Shown: positions 25,125-37,160, counted from the stretch's first letter. The stretch: 64,000 nt of DNA from Hormiphora californensis (GCA_020137815.1 CM035351.1:3755012-3819011); one strand, 5' to 3'. Numbers and translations are program-made. The notes: a model not told the origin generated them from the sequence alone.

Positions 25125-25776
25125 CTGTGTGATTTTAAATGACTGAGACTGGTATATTGCGAATTGCGTGAAAACTATGGCATCTTTCGACTTCAAATTT
25201 TGGGACATGATAAAACTAGGTTGTAGCAATTTTCTCCTAGTTTTACAGCAAATTTCAATGTTCCTGAATGAATCTATTGCCCAAAAACCTCCTCCAACTT
25301 TACACAGTCATATCTCTGGAGTCTAATGAGATAGAGAGTTCAAATTTTTAGGAGAGACAGATAAGACGATTTCGAATGTTTTGTCTGCTTTACGAGTTGC
25401 TACATTTTACCATTTGTTCACAGGAACTGTTTAAAGTGATGTAACACGCTCTAATTAGGCCAAATTTAGGTCATTTTACCCCTCAAAGATCACATGTCCA
25501 GCTGCATCTAGTGGGCTAATGAGGCCTTGAACACGCATACGTCAAGTGTTACTGTAGGACTACAGCTCTCCTTTTCCATCTTGAACCAGCAAACATGATC
25601 ATGGTGTCTGGAAGTGGTAACAAGCTGTAGAAAACCAGACAGACTAGATGCTCTCTACTTCAACGTATCACTCTCCCTTTCTCGTTATAAGGTCACGTGA
25701 CTGGAATTGGGATCTCCGTCTCGACATGATCACAATGTCTACAAAGCGTTCTCTCTCTCACACACTCTCACACACA

Positions 25777-25825
<49 letters not shown>

Positions 25826-26426
25826 CCATGTCGAGATCCCAATTCCAGTCACGTGACCTTATAACGAGAAAGGGAGAGAGTGATACGTTGAAGTAGAGAG
25901 CATCTAGTCTGTCTGGTTTTCTACAGCTTGTTACCACTTCCAGACACCATGATCATGTCTGCTGGTTCAAGATGGAAAAGGAGAGCTGTAGTCCTACAGT
26001 AACACTTGACGTATGCGTGTTCAAGGCCTCATTAGCCCACTAGATGCAGCTGGACATGTGATCTTTGAGGGGTAAAATGACCTAAATTTGGCCTAATTAG
26101 AGCGTGTTACATCACTTTAAACAGTTCCTGTGAACAAATGGTAAAATGTAGCAACTCGTAAAGCAGACAAAACATTCGAAATCGTCTTATCTGTCTCTCC
26201 TAAAAATTTGAACTCTCTATCTCATTAGACTCCAGAGATATGACTGTGTAAAGTTGGAGGAGGTTTTTGGGCAATAGATTCATTCAGGAACATTGAAATT
26301 TGCTGTAAAACTAGGAGAAAATTGCTACAACCTAGTTTTATCATGTCCCAAAATTTGAAGTCGAAAGATGCCATAGTTTTCACGCAATTCGCAATATACC
26401 AGTCTCAGTCATTTAAAATCACACAG
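25125..26426. mobile_element. 1.3 kb near-perfect inverted repeat, TA-flanked
   Basis: The arms 25125-25729 and about 25827-26426 are inverted copies differing at only a few positions, such as CCAGCAAACATG against CCAGCAGACATG, plus a 6 bp indel near the loop. The ends read CTGTGTGATTTTAAATGACT and its complement, abutting TA at 25123-25124 and 26427-26428. The loop is a CT/CA microsatellite (about 25750-25826). There is no coding frame. This is either a long foldback transposon or an inverted-duplication artefact of assembly. Confidence 0.85.
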
Positions 26427-26849
26427 TACTAGTAAACTATTGTACGATATCGGGAGAATATAAATCACACCTTTTCTCCCTAGAGAATAATGACTTGCTG
26501 CAGTTATTATAATACTAGCGACCTAATCAATCTTTTCTCCCAGCTCCCTATAGCGAGTCATAAGTTACTGCAGTTGCAAGAGCTAGTTCTTCATTGTATT
26601 TCTCTCCAAGATGAAGGTCATCTACAATTCAACAATGGAGGTTTGTGAAACACACAACGTAGATTTTTTAGACTTAGCACTAACAAACAACACATTTTGA
26701 CGTCATATAAGTTTTGAAAAATATAGTACCATTTGCTAATTTTCCAAATTTTATATGTTCCTATTGTCATGTGGCTGGGAGAAGAGGCACAAATTTCCGT
26801 CATGCAATGACGGAGCACCTAGGGTTGGTAACCATGATTGTGATGAGGT

Positions 26850-26943
26850 GTGACTAGGTGTTACTAGATGTGACTAGGTGTTACTAGTTACTAGATGTGA
26901 CTAGATGTGACTAGTCACTAGGTGTGACTAGGTTTGACTAGTC
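26850..26943. repeat. short tandem repeat (TGTGACTAGG type)
   Basis: Eight or more variants of a ~10-11 bp unit GTGACTAG(G/A)T. Confidence 0.8.
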
Positions 26944-27387
26944 CCCATGCTATTTTATAATAATTCCATGCTTCTGTTTGTTTTGTTCAAACCCGGGGGA
27001 ACAGAGTCGAGCAAGGCAAGCTTCTGCAGCTGTAGACAAGTCCTATTTTGCCAGAAAATTCTCCTGATGGGATTGGGAATAGAGGAAATAATGGGATTCT
27101 TCATCAGAGAATCAACCACCCCAACTACCTCTTTGTCATACGATGCATCCGCATAATGGGAAGTTAAGCAGCCGTGACTCTAATACTCTATCAACCATTT
27201 GATGTTAAAATATGGTAGCTTATATTCCACTGGGCTATAGAGAGAGAAAAATTAGCCTTGTCCGGTTATAGAATGACAGGACTGGTTTAAATTGAAATGA
27301 GCCAATAGGGGACCGACTACGACCGGGGGATTTAATCCCCATCTTTTTAAATGAACCTGTCTTAAATATGCTCTTGCTTTAAATCCT

Positions 27388-28043
27388 GATGGGGGGGGGG
27401 GGCCGGCTGAAGTTTTTGAAGTTTGAAGTTTTCCACCCTACTTTTTGAGTTTTTGAAGTTTTTGAAGTTGACTTCAAAAACTTCAAAAACTTCAAAAAGT
27501 CTAAACTACATACTTTTATATGCTATCAGTGACTATTATTACACTTGTTTAGGTTAGTTTCATGCTTAATACATATTGTGGCAAAGTTATCCATCCTTGT
27601 CTGCCCTTTTTCTACCAAAAATTAGGATATTTACAATGATTCCTAGCCATGAAATCCATGGCACAATTTGGTGTAAAAAATTTAAATTTTTTGTAAAAAC
27701 AGATTTCATTTTCATTCTATAACTCAAAAAGTTGCCTAGAAAATGCTAAGAAAGTGTTTAAAAATTATGAAGTAAATTTTCAAAAATTTTTTTGGGGCCA
27801 CACCCTTTTTGCCAGTTTCACAAAATGCAAATTTTTTATTATAAGGGAGTAGTGAAAAAAACATGGACACCAATATCATCAGCGGCCTCGAGTTTATATA
27901 AGAGTTATGAAGCAACATAGGGCCTATCTCCAACGGTTTAGGAGATATGAGTTTTTGAAGTTTTTGAAGTTTTTGAAGTTTTCCACCCTAAGTTTCTCTT
28001 TGAAGTTTTTGAAGTTGACTTCAAAAACTTCAGCCGGCCCCCC
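27388..28043. mobile_element. inverted-repeat element with (GAAGTTTTT)n termini
   Basis: The left end, after a G-run, reads GGCCGGCTGAAGTTTTTGAA and the right end TTCAAAAACTTCAGCCGGCC. Each end region holds several GAAGTTTTT units plus a palindrome around GAAGTTGACTTC (27464-27475 and 28011-28022) and the block GTTTTCCACCCTA. No transposase. Target duplication not resolved. Confidence 0.7.
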
Positions 28044-28183
28044 TCCATCCTGATGGGGGGAGGGGGTAATATTATCATTACTCATTATGTTACCCAGTAT
28101 TTCCATTATAAATGTTGACCCTGTCTCACCGAACCAAGACATAATAAGTGCATAATGTAATACCCAATCCCCCCTTTTTTCAG

Positions 28184-31100
28184 CCAACTGACGTGGAACA
28201 TACCCTGGAGGAGATTGTGTTCATATTCTCTCTTGCCGTGGTGGCATTCATCACCATCCTTGCCAATCTACTGGTAATAACCGCCTTCTGTATTGATAAA
28301 CGACTTCGGAGGACCAATAATTTCTTTGTCGTATCCCTCACAATCGCAGGTAAAAACAGGAAGATGATAAATTTTAAATAATTTTGAAAGCGAGTCAAGA
28401 TTCAGCTTACCTCAAAATTGGATCAATTGATTTTTCTTGAGAATCGAGAGTCGAGACACGCTTCAATTTAATATTCAGACAGTTTGATGGGGAATGGGGA
28501 TTAAATGTGCCATATTTTCCTGCGTTAACCGATTTATCTTGCCAATCTCGAGACACGTCAAATCAATATTAAGCGTTCTAGGATATATCCTTCCCTAAAT
28601 CACTTATCCTTTCCTAATGAATTGGGCGCTAAATTCCTATCACTTTCAGGATTTCTCTCGGGAGGTTACTCAATCCCCCTCTACTGTATAACAAGGTGGA
28701 CCCGAACTGAGCCCTTCTCCCTCTGCAAGTTGTGTGCGTTCCTTGACAACTCCCTAGCAACCGTAACCGTGTGGACTCTGGCAATGACCTCTCTCGACCG
28801 ATACTACATGGTGGTCAACTATAAGAGGTCTGTGACTATTTATACCTGTTCGTTAGATTGGTATGTGGCAAAAATCTTGAAACGTCAAAGTGGTCACAAT
28901 TTTGAATTTCGGAATTATGAGTCAAACCTTTTTATTCATGGATATACATACTCTAAATACCTATCTGAAGCCCTGAAGTCTGCTAAGATAGACTTTTAAA
29001 CGGAGGTTGAATTACTCCCTTGAGGCACGGGGTGAAGTTTAAACTTACCGATTACCTACAACTCTGGCTCATGCAACTCTGGCTCATAGAATCCATGAGC
29101 CAGAGTTGTAGGTCACCAACTTACCCCAGTTAGGGTAGACCGGGGTAATTTGGACGGTTTTTGCATTCAATTGGTATTTCAAGAGCCATTAATTTACTTA
29201 ATCAATTATTTAGCTACTCAATTTGTGCAACTGAACCTTTATCTTGAGCCTCAGAACAAATTTGAATCGAAAACATAACTTTTAGATAGCTAATTAACCT
29301 TGTTAATGAAGGTAAGTCGGAATATTTTTGATCGCGAGACACGGGGCAATTTGGACTAGTGGCTTCTACACCAATCACAATGCGCGCATTCAGTCACGTG
29401 ACCGCGACACACCACATTGCCCCAGCTGTAAATCTGCGATGTAAATCAGACCGAGGTTGGGGCTATTTGGACAAACTTAGATTGTAGCCACAGTTTTTGA
29501 GATATCGATTTCAAACTTTTCAGTCATCTAGTAATTTAGTATCCCGTGCTATTCCTTTTTTCAAAATTAGTTAATTAAGTAGTAATTAGCCTAATTAACC
29601 AAAAAATTAAGTGTTCATCAGATCTATATCTATAGGGTGCATTTTCGAAAGCTCAGGATTAGCCTAGTCGATTAGAAAAAGATTTAATCTAATCCCAAAT
29701 AGGGTTTTTGAGAAAATCGACATCAAAGATAAAAGAAACCACAAATAAAGCTACGGTTTTCAAAGGAATGCTGTTTGTGTTTTCAGGTGCTTACAAGGCC
29801 AGAAATTACTATTATGGGGATCCAGTCTAATTAATCATGTTAGTGGCCGATTCCCACTCAATGCAATTCCATGGGGTTACTATAGCAACGGAGTTTGTTA
29901 CCATAGCAACCGGCGAATTTGCATTAATGTACTATTTTCTTGCTCCAAATTCACCCATTACATCCGTATTATTAGACTATCGATTATTTAAACATGATTG
30001 TGAGTCACAATGAGACATCAGACTACCTTCAGTTACCAGCCAGTCAGTGGCTTTGGTTATCAAATGTATGCCTATTGCTCTAAGTTAGCCTGTAATTTAT
30101 CCCTTTATTCAGTTATATCAGCTGCATATAATGGATGATTATCAAGATAAAACACTACTTTTGGTCATCAAAGCACCAGTCCTAGATATTCTGGAGCACC
30201 CTATGAAGTTGGTTTGTCGAATGCCACACCATGGATTGACTTGTTACCTTGGCATCCAGAGAATTGGTTGTAAAATGCGCCTTTTTCTATTTTTTTTGGT
30301 CTATTTACTCATTTTTAGCCATCTATATTGATTGAATAGGATAATTATGAAAGCAGGTTGTCTATGGTTACCATAGAAACGAGTATAATGGCGCCATGAG
30401 GCCAATTTGTTTTAACCAATTTGCCCCATGGGGCAATTTGGTCTAGTCCAAATTGCCCCATGGGGCAATCTGGATTATGACCGAATTGCCCCCGATTTTT
30501 TCGTCCGAATTGCCCCAAATTGTCCGAATTGCCCCGCTTCATTAAAATGCCAATTAGCTAATTAAATCGAAAGCTAATGTCATTTTGATGATGAAACTGA
30601 ATAGAAAAGTATCATATTGTGAAATTCTGACCCTTAATTTAAATAATTATCATAATTAAGTTTACCGAAATAAAGTTTAACTTTAAAGTCGTCATTTTTC
30701 GTTATTTCACACTAAACACCACAATTTAAAAGTCCCATATAAATCACTAGTCCACATTGCCCCGTCCTGTGACCACATTGCCCCACCGTCCAAATTACCC
30801 CGGTCTACCCTAAGCATTTTTATGTGTGAAATAAACCTCTTTTTACTATTCTTTTACCATGGAGGAGTTCCGCGGTAAATCAATGATTCACTGCTATAGC
30901 CAGTATAACAGCTATATAGCCAGTCATATAGCCAGTCATGTAGTAGTAAGCCTGTCAAAATAATAATTGAATTTATAATGTCGACATGAGACATAGGACA
31001 AATATAATGATTGAATATATCGAACATGACAATATGTATAATGTTGGGGAGTTTAACTTCACTACTGAGGTTCTGATTTGAAAGCCCACGAAATTAATTA

Positions 31101-34100
31101 ATCCTGAACATATTTTGACCATTACGTGATATTCACATATATAAAAAGCGGTCCAGTGGGTTCTCAGAAATCAACGTAAATGGGTGACTTCTTAACCGGG
31201 TGGGGGGGGATAATGCATGTTATAATTTGTTGACTGCGTTGCCAGCGTAACTAATGTGGCAAATACTTGAAATATATTTAGCAAGTATGGTCATACATGA
31301 AATGAAATAACGATGTGAGCCACACAACTGACACCTTGTCATAGTAGGAGCGCTTAGAGCATGCACGTGCAAAAGTCGTGTGCCACACGAAACTTAGGCT
31401 ACTGTCACTCCTTTGCTTTGCATCGAATAAAAAAAATGACCCCCAAGTTTTTTGTAGATCTCGACAAGATCTTTCGAAAACTTGAAGGTCGTTTTTTATT
31501 GGAGTTGAAATGAAGGAGCTATGACAATGCGCAAAAGGGGTGGCGCACGACTTTTGGCGGGAAGTGATCTAAGCGCTCCTACTATCAGTTACAAGCAGCA
31601 TCATTACACCCTTGGTAATGAAATTACCCCTCTGTTATTATTGTATGTAATAAAAGGGGTGACAACAACAACAACCCCCTTATCAGGTACAAACAGCTAG
31701 TAACGAGAACCCGAGCCAAGGTTGTTCTGGCGTTGGTATGGGTCTACGGGTGCGGCGTTTGTACCCCACCTCTCCTAGGGTGGAATGAGTACTGGTTTAG
31801 CAATAAGTGAGTTACTTAGTGGGACAAAGTTTTAGGTACCTTACTCTCGTTTTTTAAGAAAAGCTTTAGTAACCCCTAACTTGTTTAGTTTTTTAATAAA
31901 CGGAAAACTCTTTTATTTTTTGGATTGCTTAATCTTGTGGTTTCTTAGAAAAAAGTTTCATAACGGGTGATAACTAAAAGATGTCACAAATTTAAAACAG
32001 CTGTAGAATTTTTCCCTTATGAGATACAGCTTCGGGCCAGTTATAGAACGATTTTTCAGACAATTTTGAATCGGAATAGTATACCGGCAAAACCTAAAAA
32101 GTTCATTTTTATTGCGATATCTGATCATTTCATCTTATCCCACCAAAGCATGTAGTACGGAGATTTGAAACTTCTATGTGATCAGAAATGACTTTTCCGA
32201 TGAGATAAAATTCTAATAATTGGAGGTTTGGTTGTTCATGCTATAGTCAACATAACTGCCAAGTTTGAACATTTTAGCTCATTAAGAAATTGGTTTTCAC
32301 GGTCATTAATGTTTCAAGATATCGTCGAAATGGCGATTTCTCAAATTACCTGTAAACTACGCTTTGTTACAGAAGATTCTGATCAGGAAATTGAGATTTA
32401 TGAAGTTTGAAACAAAGTTAATTTCGTTCAAAATTGTCTGATAAATCATTCTATCACTGTCCCGAAGCTGAATCTTGAACAGAACAGGTGCTAGAGGTGC
32501 TAGAAAAGTGTGTAAATTTCACGTACTAAATGCTTTGGTGGGGCAAAAGGAAATGATGTGATATCGCAATGAAAACGAACTTTTTAGTCTTTGCCGGTAT
32601 ATTATTCCGATTCAAAATTGTCTGAAAAATCGTTTTATAACTGGCCCGAAGCTGTATCTCAAAAGGGAAAAATTCTACAGCTGTTTTAAATTTGTGACAT
32701 CTTTTAGTTATCACCCGTTATTTAAAAGTTTCTTGAAATATAGGAGCCTTATTAACGAGAGAGTAAGGTAGTCAACTAGTTTTACCCCTTCAAGAAAGAA
32801 GATTACTCAACATGTAACCCAAAGTAACGTCCTTCTATTTCCCACAGTACAGCTACATGTGGTATGAAGAACTTCATGCGCAATGATCCTGGTCGGGAAT
32901 ACTTCCTCTTCTACTTTTTCTCCTCCTTCCCAATTCCCCTTGTCATTGTCACCTTTGCCTACACTCGGATCTTTATACAGGTAGGTTCTGACACAATGCT
33001 AATACCCTACTACCTGGTAGGGGATAATTAAAAGCATTGTCCTGAAGCTCAAAAATCCGAATCAATTTACTATTATAGATGGCAATCCATACCAAGTTAC
33101 TATAAAACTCTCGATGGGGTTACCATAGAAACCTGAAACGGAGAATTACTGTTTCTCCTCTCAGGCATGGGGTGTTTACAAGAGACGAGAACGCCGTCAA
33201 TCGGAAGCCTACAGACGGAGTATGGAGTGTAAAAAGTTTTCCGTTCCGGAGAATAATAATGTTGGGTGTGAAACGAAGAGTTGTCCTAACACCCGACCCA
33301 GCACCACAGTTAGGCAGTTGCTAAGGACGGCCAGCGTTACCATGGGAACCTTCAGAAGGACCAATAGCACTGTCGGAGGGATGAGCATCGACAAAACAGT
33401 GCGTTTTTCTAACGTTCTCTCCCGTTTTTGTATTACTTATAGCAACCTAAAACATAGCGCCATTATATATACCCGGGATGTTGTCGGGATGATTCTTAAT
33501 TCCCCATATTACCTGACCCTGAATCTCTAACTCTCCCTCCAGGTTCGAGCTACTCTGATGGTTTTCATGCTGGTTCTAACCAACATTTCCTGCATCTTCC
33601 CAATATTTGTCTTCTCCCTGCTCATGTACTGGAACCCTAACCTGTACAAACCACAGGGATATGCAATTAGCATGTTCCTCTTTTTCCTTAATTCCGCCCT
33701 CAACCCCATCATGTATGGACTGTTTAACACCAACTTCCGGGGGACTTTCAACAGGTACATGATGATTTGTTTTGTTCAGGAACCGACCGAATCAGGAAAT
33801 ACTGGTCCCTGATTGGCTGATAACCAGTCACGTGACCTAAATACCGAGTTCTGATTGGTTGTTTACTTGTTTCGGTCGGTTCCTGGTTTTGTTCAAACCC
33901 ATAGTTCGCGAAAAGAGGGTCGAGCTAGACAAATGTTGATAACTATGTTGCTTAGTTTAGATTTAGTCTGAAGGATCCTTTAGACTAAATCTTAACTATG
34001 TAGTAAGTCATGACCAGCAAAATGACTCCTAGGAGACTTGTTTGCTGGTTATCAGTTTTTACCTCCATGCCAATTAGGAATGCCAAGGAGATTTCCGATT

Positions 34101-35159
34101 GGGTAGTGTTATAGGGTACAGGATATAAGGTATAGTACCACATCTAGACATTGAATGGGAGAATCTGAGAGGTGTCGTGATTCGTGACGCAGAAAGATTT
34201 TAAACCTTTTACTCGGGTTGACAAGTTGAGCCATCCACCGGAAAGCTTCGTATATTTAAACAGAGTAAAACTGGGGTGACTTCATATAAATATAATTTCT
34301 TGGAATATAGCCATATGGAACAACGAACTTTTAAAGCACGTTGAATAGCTTTTTAGCCTTCCGTTCCCTTACGAGTTGTCTGGCGGCACCAGACTCCGAT
34401 TTAATCAGATGGGGTCCGCGGTGCCAGACAGTTTATTCCTATTTAATATGCAATAAATAGTGTCTAAGCAATTCAACATATATGTTGCCCGGTATATTAA
34501 CTCAACAACTCCACCACAGTTTACTGCACTGCAAGCTGCCAAAGAACAGAAGAAAAGTGCGGTACTCCAAGATAAATGGTAACGGCGCTAAGCAGATATG
34601 CTCTGAACCAAACACTCTCCGGTGCAGATTAGCCCGAAAATGTAAGTTCTTTTCTTTCCTTCCCCTCCCTAAGAGCTGCAATACTGTGGCGCCTGAGAAA
34701 AATACTAGATGTTCTATCCCTAAACAACTATCATAATTCATTTTCCTAAATGGGGCCCATCCTAAATATAAATCCTTTTTTATATGTCTTATACAGTCGG
34801 ACCCCGATTTAACGGCACCCTCGGGGGAAAGAGTTTTGTCCGTTAAATCGGGGTACCGTTAAATCGGGGGCCGTTAAATCGGGGTCCAACTGTATTAACA
34901 CTTTCTCCCCCCCCCCCCCAAAGAATTCTTTTCCCTATTTTAACACTTGTTTTTCTCCTCAGTAAACCTGGCCCAGCTTGGCCTCTCCCGGGCGAGATTA
35001 AACAACACAGCGGACACCAATAACAGCTGTACAGCACCGAGCGCCCAAAACCACAACTCCGCACCCGCCCAACTCCGCTCCGCTCAACTGGTCATCCAGA
35101 TTGATGAAAGTGCCACTCTCAGCTCGAGTGAGAGGTGTCAAAAACTCTCCAAAGTGTGA
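28184..35159 (+). CDS. class A (rhodopsin-type) GPCR, aminergic-like, eight exons
   Basis: Exons 28184-28349, 28650-28827, 31687-31806, 32848-32980, 33165-33398, 33543-33754, 34520-34641 and 34963-35159 have GT-AG borders and join in phase to 453 codons. The first exon with the initiator ATG was not found. Numbering from exon 1 shown here: TM1 11-35 (N28), TM2 48-70, TM3 with C81, D88 at position 3.32 (the amine-anchoring site of aminergic receptors) and the DRY motif 105-107, TM4 with W133 and PPLLGW, ECL2 cysteine C159 with an N-N-T sequon, TM5 with PIPLV and Y193, a basic third loop of about 80 residues, TM6 CIFP 294-297, TM7 NPIMY 331-335. Odd points: residue 56, at 2.50, is G instead of D, and CWxP reads CIFP. 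There is no lysine at 7.43, so it is not an opsin. The ligand is unknown. Reading through at 33755 would give a shorter tail ending at 33812. Confidence 0.85.
29054..29113. repeat. 19 bp perfect inverted repeat in GPCR intron
   Basis: ACCTACAACTCTGGCTCAT (29054-29072) pairs with its exact complement at 29095-29113; the loop repeats CAACTCTGGCTCAT. The core CAACTCTGGCT is also the subterminal repeat of the MULE at 41057-43949. Confidence 0.85.
29133..30810. mobile_element. TA-flanked element with 26 bp perfect termini (1.68 kb)
   Basis: Termini GGGTAGACCGGGGTAATTTG(GACGGT) are exactly inverted at 30785-30810, flanked by TA (29131-29132, 30811-30812). The inside is rich in GGGGCAATTTGG-type motifs in both orientations (for example 29344-29356 and 30415-30535), including CCATGGGGCAAT. 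No transposase frame. It lies in the second intron of the GPCR gene as modelled. Confidence 0.85.
31344..31582. mobile_element. TA-flanked foldback MITE (239 bp)
   Basis: Ends GTAGGAGCGCTTAGA and its complement, flanked by TA (31342-31343, 31583-31584). The subterminal GCACGTGCAAAAGTCGTGTG is partly inverted on the other side. It lies about 100 bp upstream of the GPCR TM4 exon. Confidence 0.8.
31963..32718. mobile_element. TA-flanked foldback element, copy 2 (756 bp)
   Basis: Same family as 18791-19555: termini ACGGGTGATAACTAAAAGAT and complement, TA at 31961-31962 and 32719-32720. Shared interior blocks include GAGATACAGCTTCGGGCCAG and TTTTTCAGACAATTTTGAAT. The single-copy interior is inverted relative to copy 1. 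It lies in the GPCR intron between the TM4 and TM5 exons. Confidence 0.85.
33777..33886. repeat. inverted repeat downstream of GPCR TM7 exon
   Basis: CAGGAACCGACCGAA (33777-33791) is inverted at 33871-33885. It would sit in the intron if the exon ends at 33754, or partly in the coding sequence of a read-through isoform. Confidence 0.6.
34375..34433. mobile_element. small foldback MITE, copy 1
   Basis: TTGTCTGGCGGCACCAGACT pairs imperfectly with GGGGTCCGCGGTGCCAGACA. The complement reads CTGTCTGGCACCGCGGACCC, shared with the element at 36577-36660. It lies in the GPCR intron before the exon at 34520. Confidence 0.6.
34794..34892. mobile_element. TA-flanked MITE, pogo/Tigger-like termini (99 bp)
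   Basis: CAGTCGGACCCCGATTTAAC at the left and its complement at the right, TA on both sides (34792-34793, 34893-34894). It lies in the last GPCR intron. Confidence 0.8.
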
Positions 35160-36274
35160 TTGAACTCGATCTCGCAATGGCCTCGCAGTTTGCAGAAAAA
35201 CGAAAGACATTAATTCGGATAATAAACCGTTTGTTAGTTATGTTTGGATCTCGGTGTTTCCAAGCAGAGACAATTGTGCGGGGTGGTTGCCATAGTGACA
35301 ACCCCAGTTGTGCTGTATAGCTGGTTACGTATAGCCTTTGAGTACGATCACGAGTTCTATTCACCTAACGAGTCGGACCCTGATTTGCTGGAACCCTGAA
35401 TTACCGGGCAATTAACCCTTTCTCCCGAGCATCCCGGTAAATCGGGGTCCTACTGTATTTCTGATTGGAAGGTGGCGAAATAAAACTTCTCTTCCTCTTG
35501 TTCTTGGAGAGATATTAATATTTGAACAATTACACATGTTTCACACGATAAGTTATTAGCAAATCCATTTATGTAGAACTAAAAGTAAAGTGCTAGTTTA
35601 AATTTAACTATAAACTTACTTTTTGAAAGTAAATGAACGAAAAAATACATGCTGTGCTGCTGAATAATATTCGGAATATGTTGCAAAATTGAGGCGTCGG
35701 TGAAGCCATGTCATTGTCATCGACCCGTCATGCAGGGTTTTGACGATTTTGGCAGAGCCCCCGTTCGATATTGCTATCCTGTGCAGTGTGTCATTATATT
35801 TAAACAATAAACATTTTATCTATAAGTGTATAACTTTTAAACTGATTGAAACAACCGTTTAACTTAGTCTTGGTTTACATTTACAAAATCAAAGCGGGTA
35901 CTCCATTTGATTAGGGTTAGAGTGGTTTTCACTTGACAGCGAAGGTGCCATGTGGTGACACGGGTCAACCTTTACCCGCTTACCGAGGTCCAAGGATTGC
36001 TCACGGTGCAGTTCATATATATCATGTGCCCAAGCAAGATTTTCACAATGCTGCGAGCGGGCGCCAGTTTTTCGTAAATGAAACCACCAAAATGACGGCG
36101 CGCGTGTTTCAAAAAAAAGGAAAACCGAGTGCGGCGTCACTTTTAATTTTGATTTTCGTGTTCCCGGGTCCAAGCGGAAAAGTTAAAATCTGGGTGTTCC
36201 AGTTCCGAATCAGTATTGCACTGTGTCAACACTCATGATTTCTAGGATTTAGGTAAAGCCAATTTGTTTTCAAC
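35160..36274. other. GPCR 3' flank, no further gene
   Basis: Holds a degenerate pogo-like MITE at about 35369-35455 (AGTCGGACCCTGATTTGCTG ... TCGGGGTCCTACTG then TA). The AATAAA-type site AATAAAC at 35220-35226 is a possible polyadenylation signal for the GPCR. Open frames on both strands have no recognisable motif. Confidence 0.45.
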
Positions 36275-36371
36275 CTGTCAGAGCATTGGCCTGACCCATT
36301 CTCGTTTCTCTCAAATTTCCCGTTCTGCACGTGGAGCGCGCGAGAACTGTGGTCAGAGCATTGGCCTGACA
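36275..36371. repeat. dispersed 39 bp repeat, copy 2, plus short copy
   Basis: 36275-36313 is identical to 1290-1328. The core GTCAGAGCATTGGCCTGAC occurs again at 36353-36371. Confidence 0.7.
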
Positions 36372-36576
36372 GTTTTCAACTGCGCCCCCCCCCCCCCAAT
36401 TTGCACGTTTCTCATGATATCTCTGGTTCCTGACAAAATGAGAGACTATGTAACGGGCGTTTTGGAAAGAGAATTACAAAAGCTCTTATCTGGAATCGGA
36501 GATATCGCAAAATAAATTTCTCGAAAACAAAGGGGAGGGGTGAAAAGTTGACTTTAGGCTTAGGGTTATGATTATG

Positions 36577-36660
36577 CTGTCTAGCGCCGCAGACCCCATC
36601 TGAGCGTGCACTGTCACACGCTCAGATTTGAGAATCAAATCGGCCATCGGGGTCTGGCGT
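36577..36660. mobile_element. small foldback MITE, copy 2, cloverleaf-like
   Basis: The outer arms GCAGACCCC and GGGGTCTGG enclose two inner hairpins, TCTGAGCGTG/CACGCTCAGA and ATTTGA/TCAAAT. The left arm CTGTCTAGCGCCGCAGACCC matches the terminus of the copy at 34375-34433. Confidence 0.6.
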
Positions 36661-37082
36661 CGTGCTCCGCAGAATAAAAATAAAGTATGAAAATTCAACT
36701 ACAGCAGCGGCACTGTGTGGTTTTTCACGATGGAATCCATCAAGCATGTCCTTTTATTTACCACAACAATATGCATTTTCATTTTGAACACTGTTTTTAG
36801 GTTCTTGCACTGCCAGTTGATTATACATAGCAAATTATAAAAACTACGGGTACTTTAGAGAAAAAAAACCCCAAACACGGGGACAGTCCCATAACAATTA
36901 TTATAGGGTGCAAAGTTTACACCCTACGTGTGGACCTGCGTATCCCCCGGTTATATTGTTTCCTCGCGGTTCTTTTTCTTTTCTTCTCCTAAATCCTGAT
37001 GTCAATTTTTCTCATTTCCACAAATGTCTCTCTGTCTGTCTTCCTCTCTTGCTGTCTGTCTATCTCTCCCTCTTTCTCTCCA

Positions 37083-37084
<2 letters not shown>

Positions 37085-37160
<76 letters not shown>
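37085..37160. repeat. (CT)n microsatellite
   Basis: Pure CT core inside a longer tract (37026-37226) with CTGT and CTAT variants. Confidence 0.95.

Noticed and set aside
29054-29113. End of the element at 29133
   Set aside because: The hairpin lies outside the TA-bounded terminus and shares its core with the MULE instead.
33755-33812. GPCR ending in the tail RYMMICFVQEPTESGNTGP
   Set aside because: A good donor at 33755 and two phase-matched downstream exons give a better tail; the read-through is kept only as a possible isoform.
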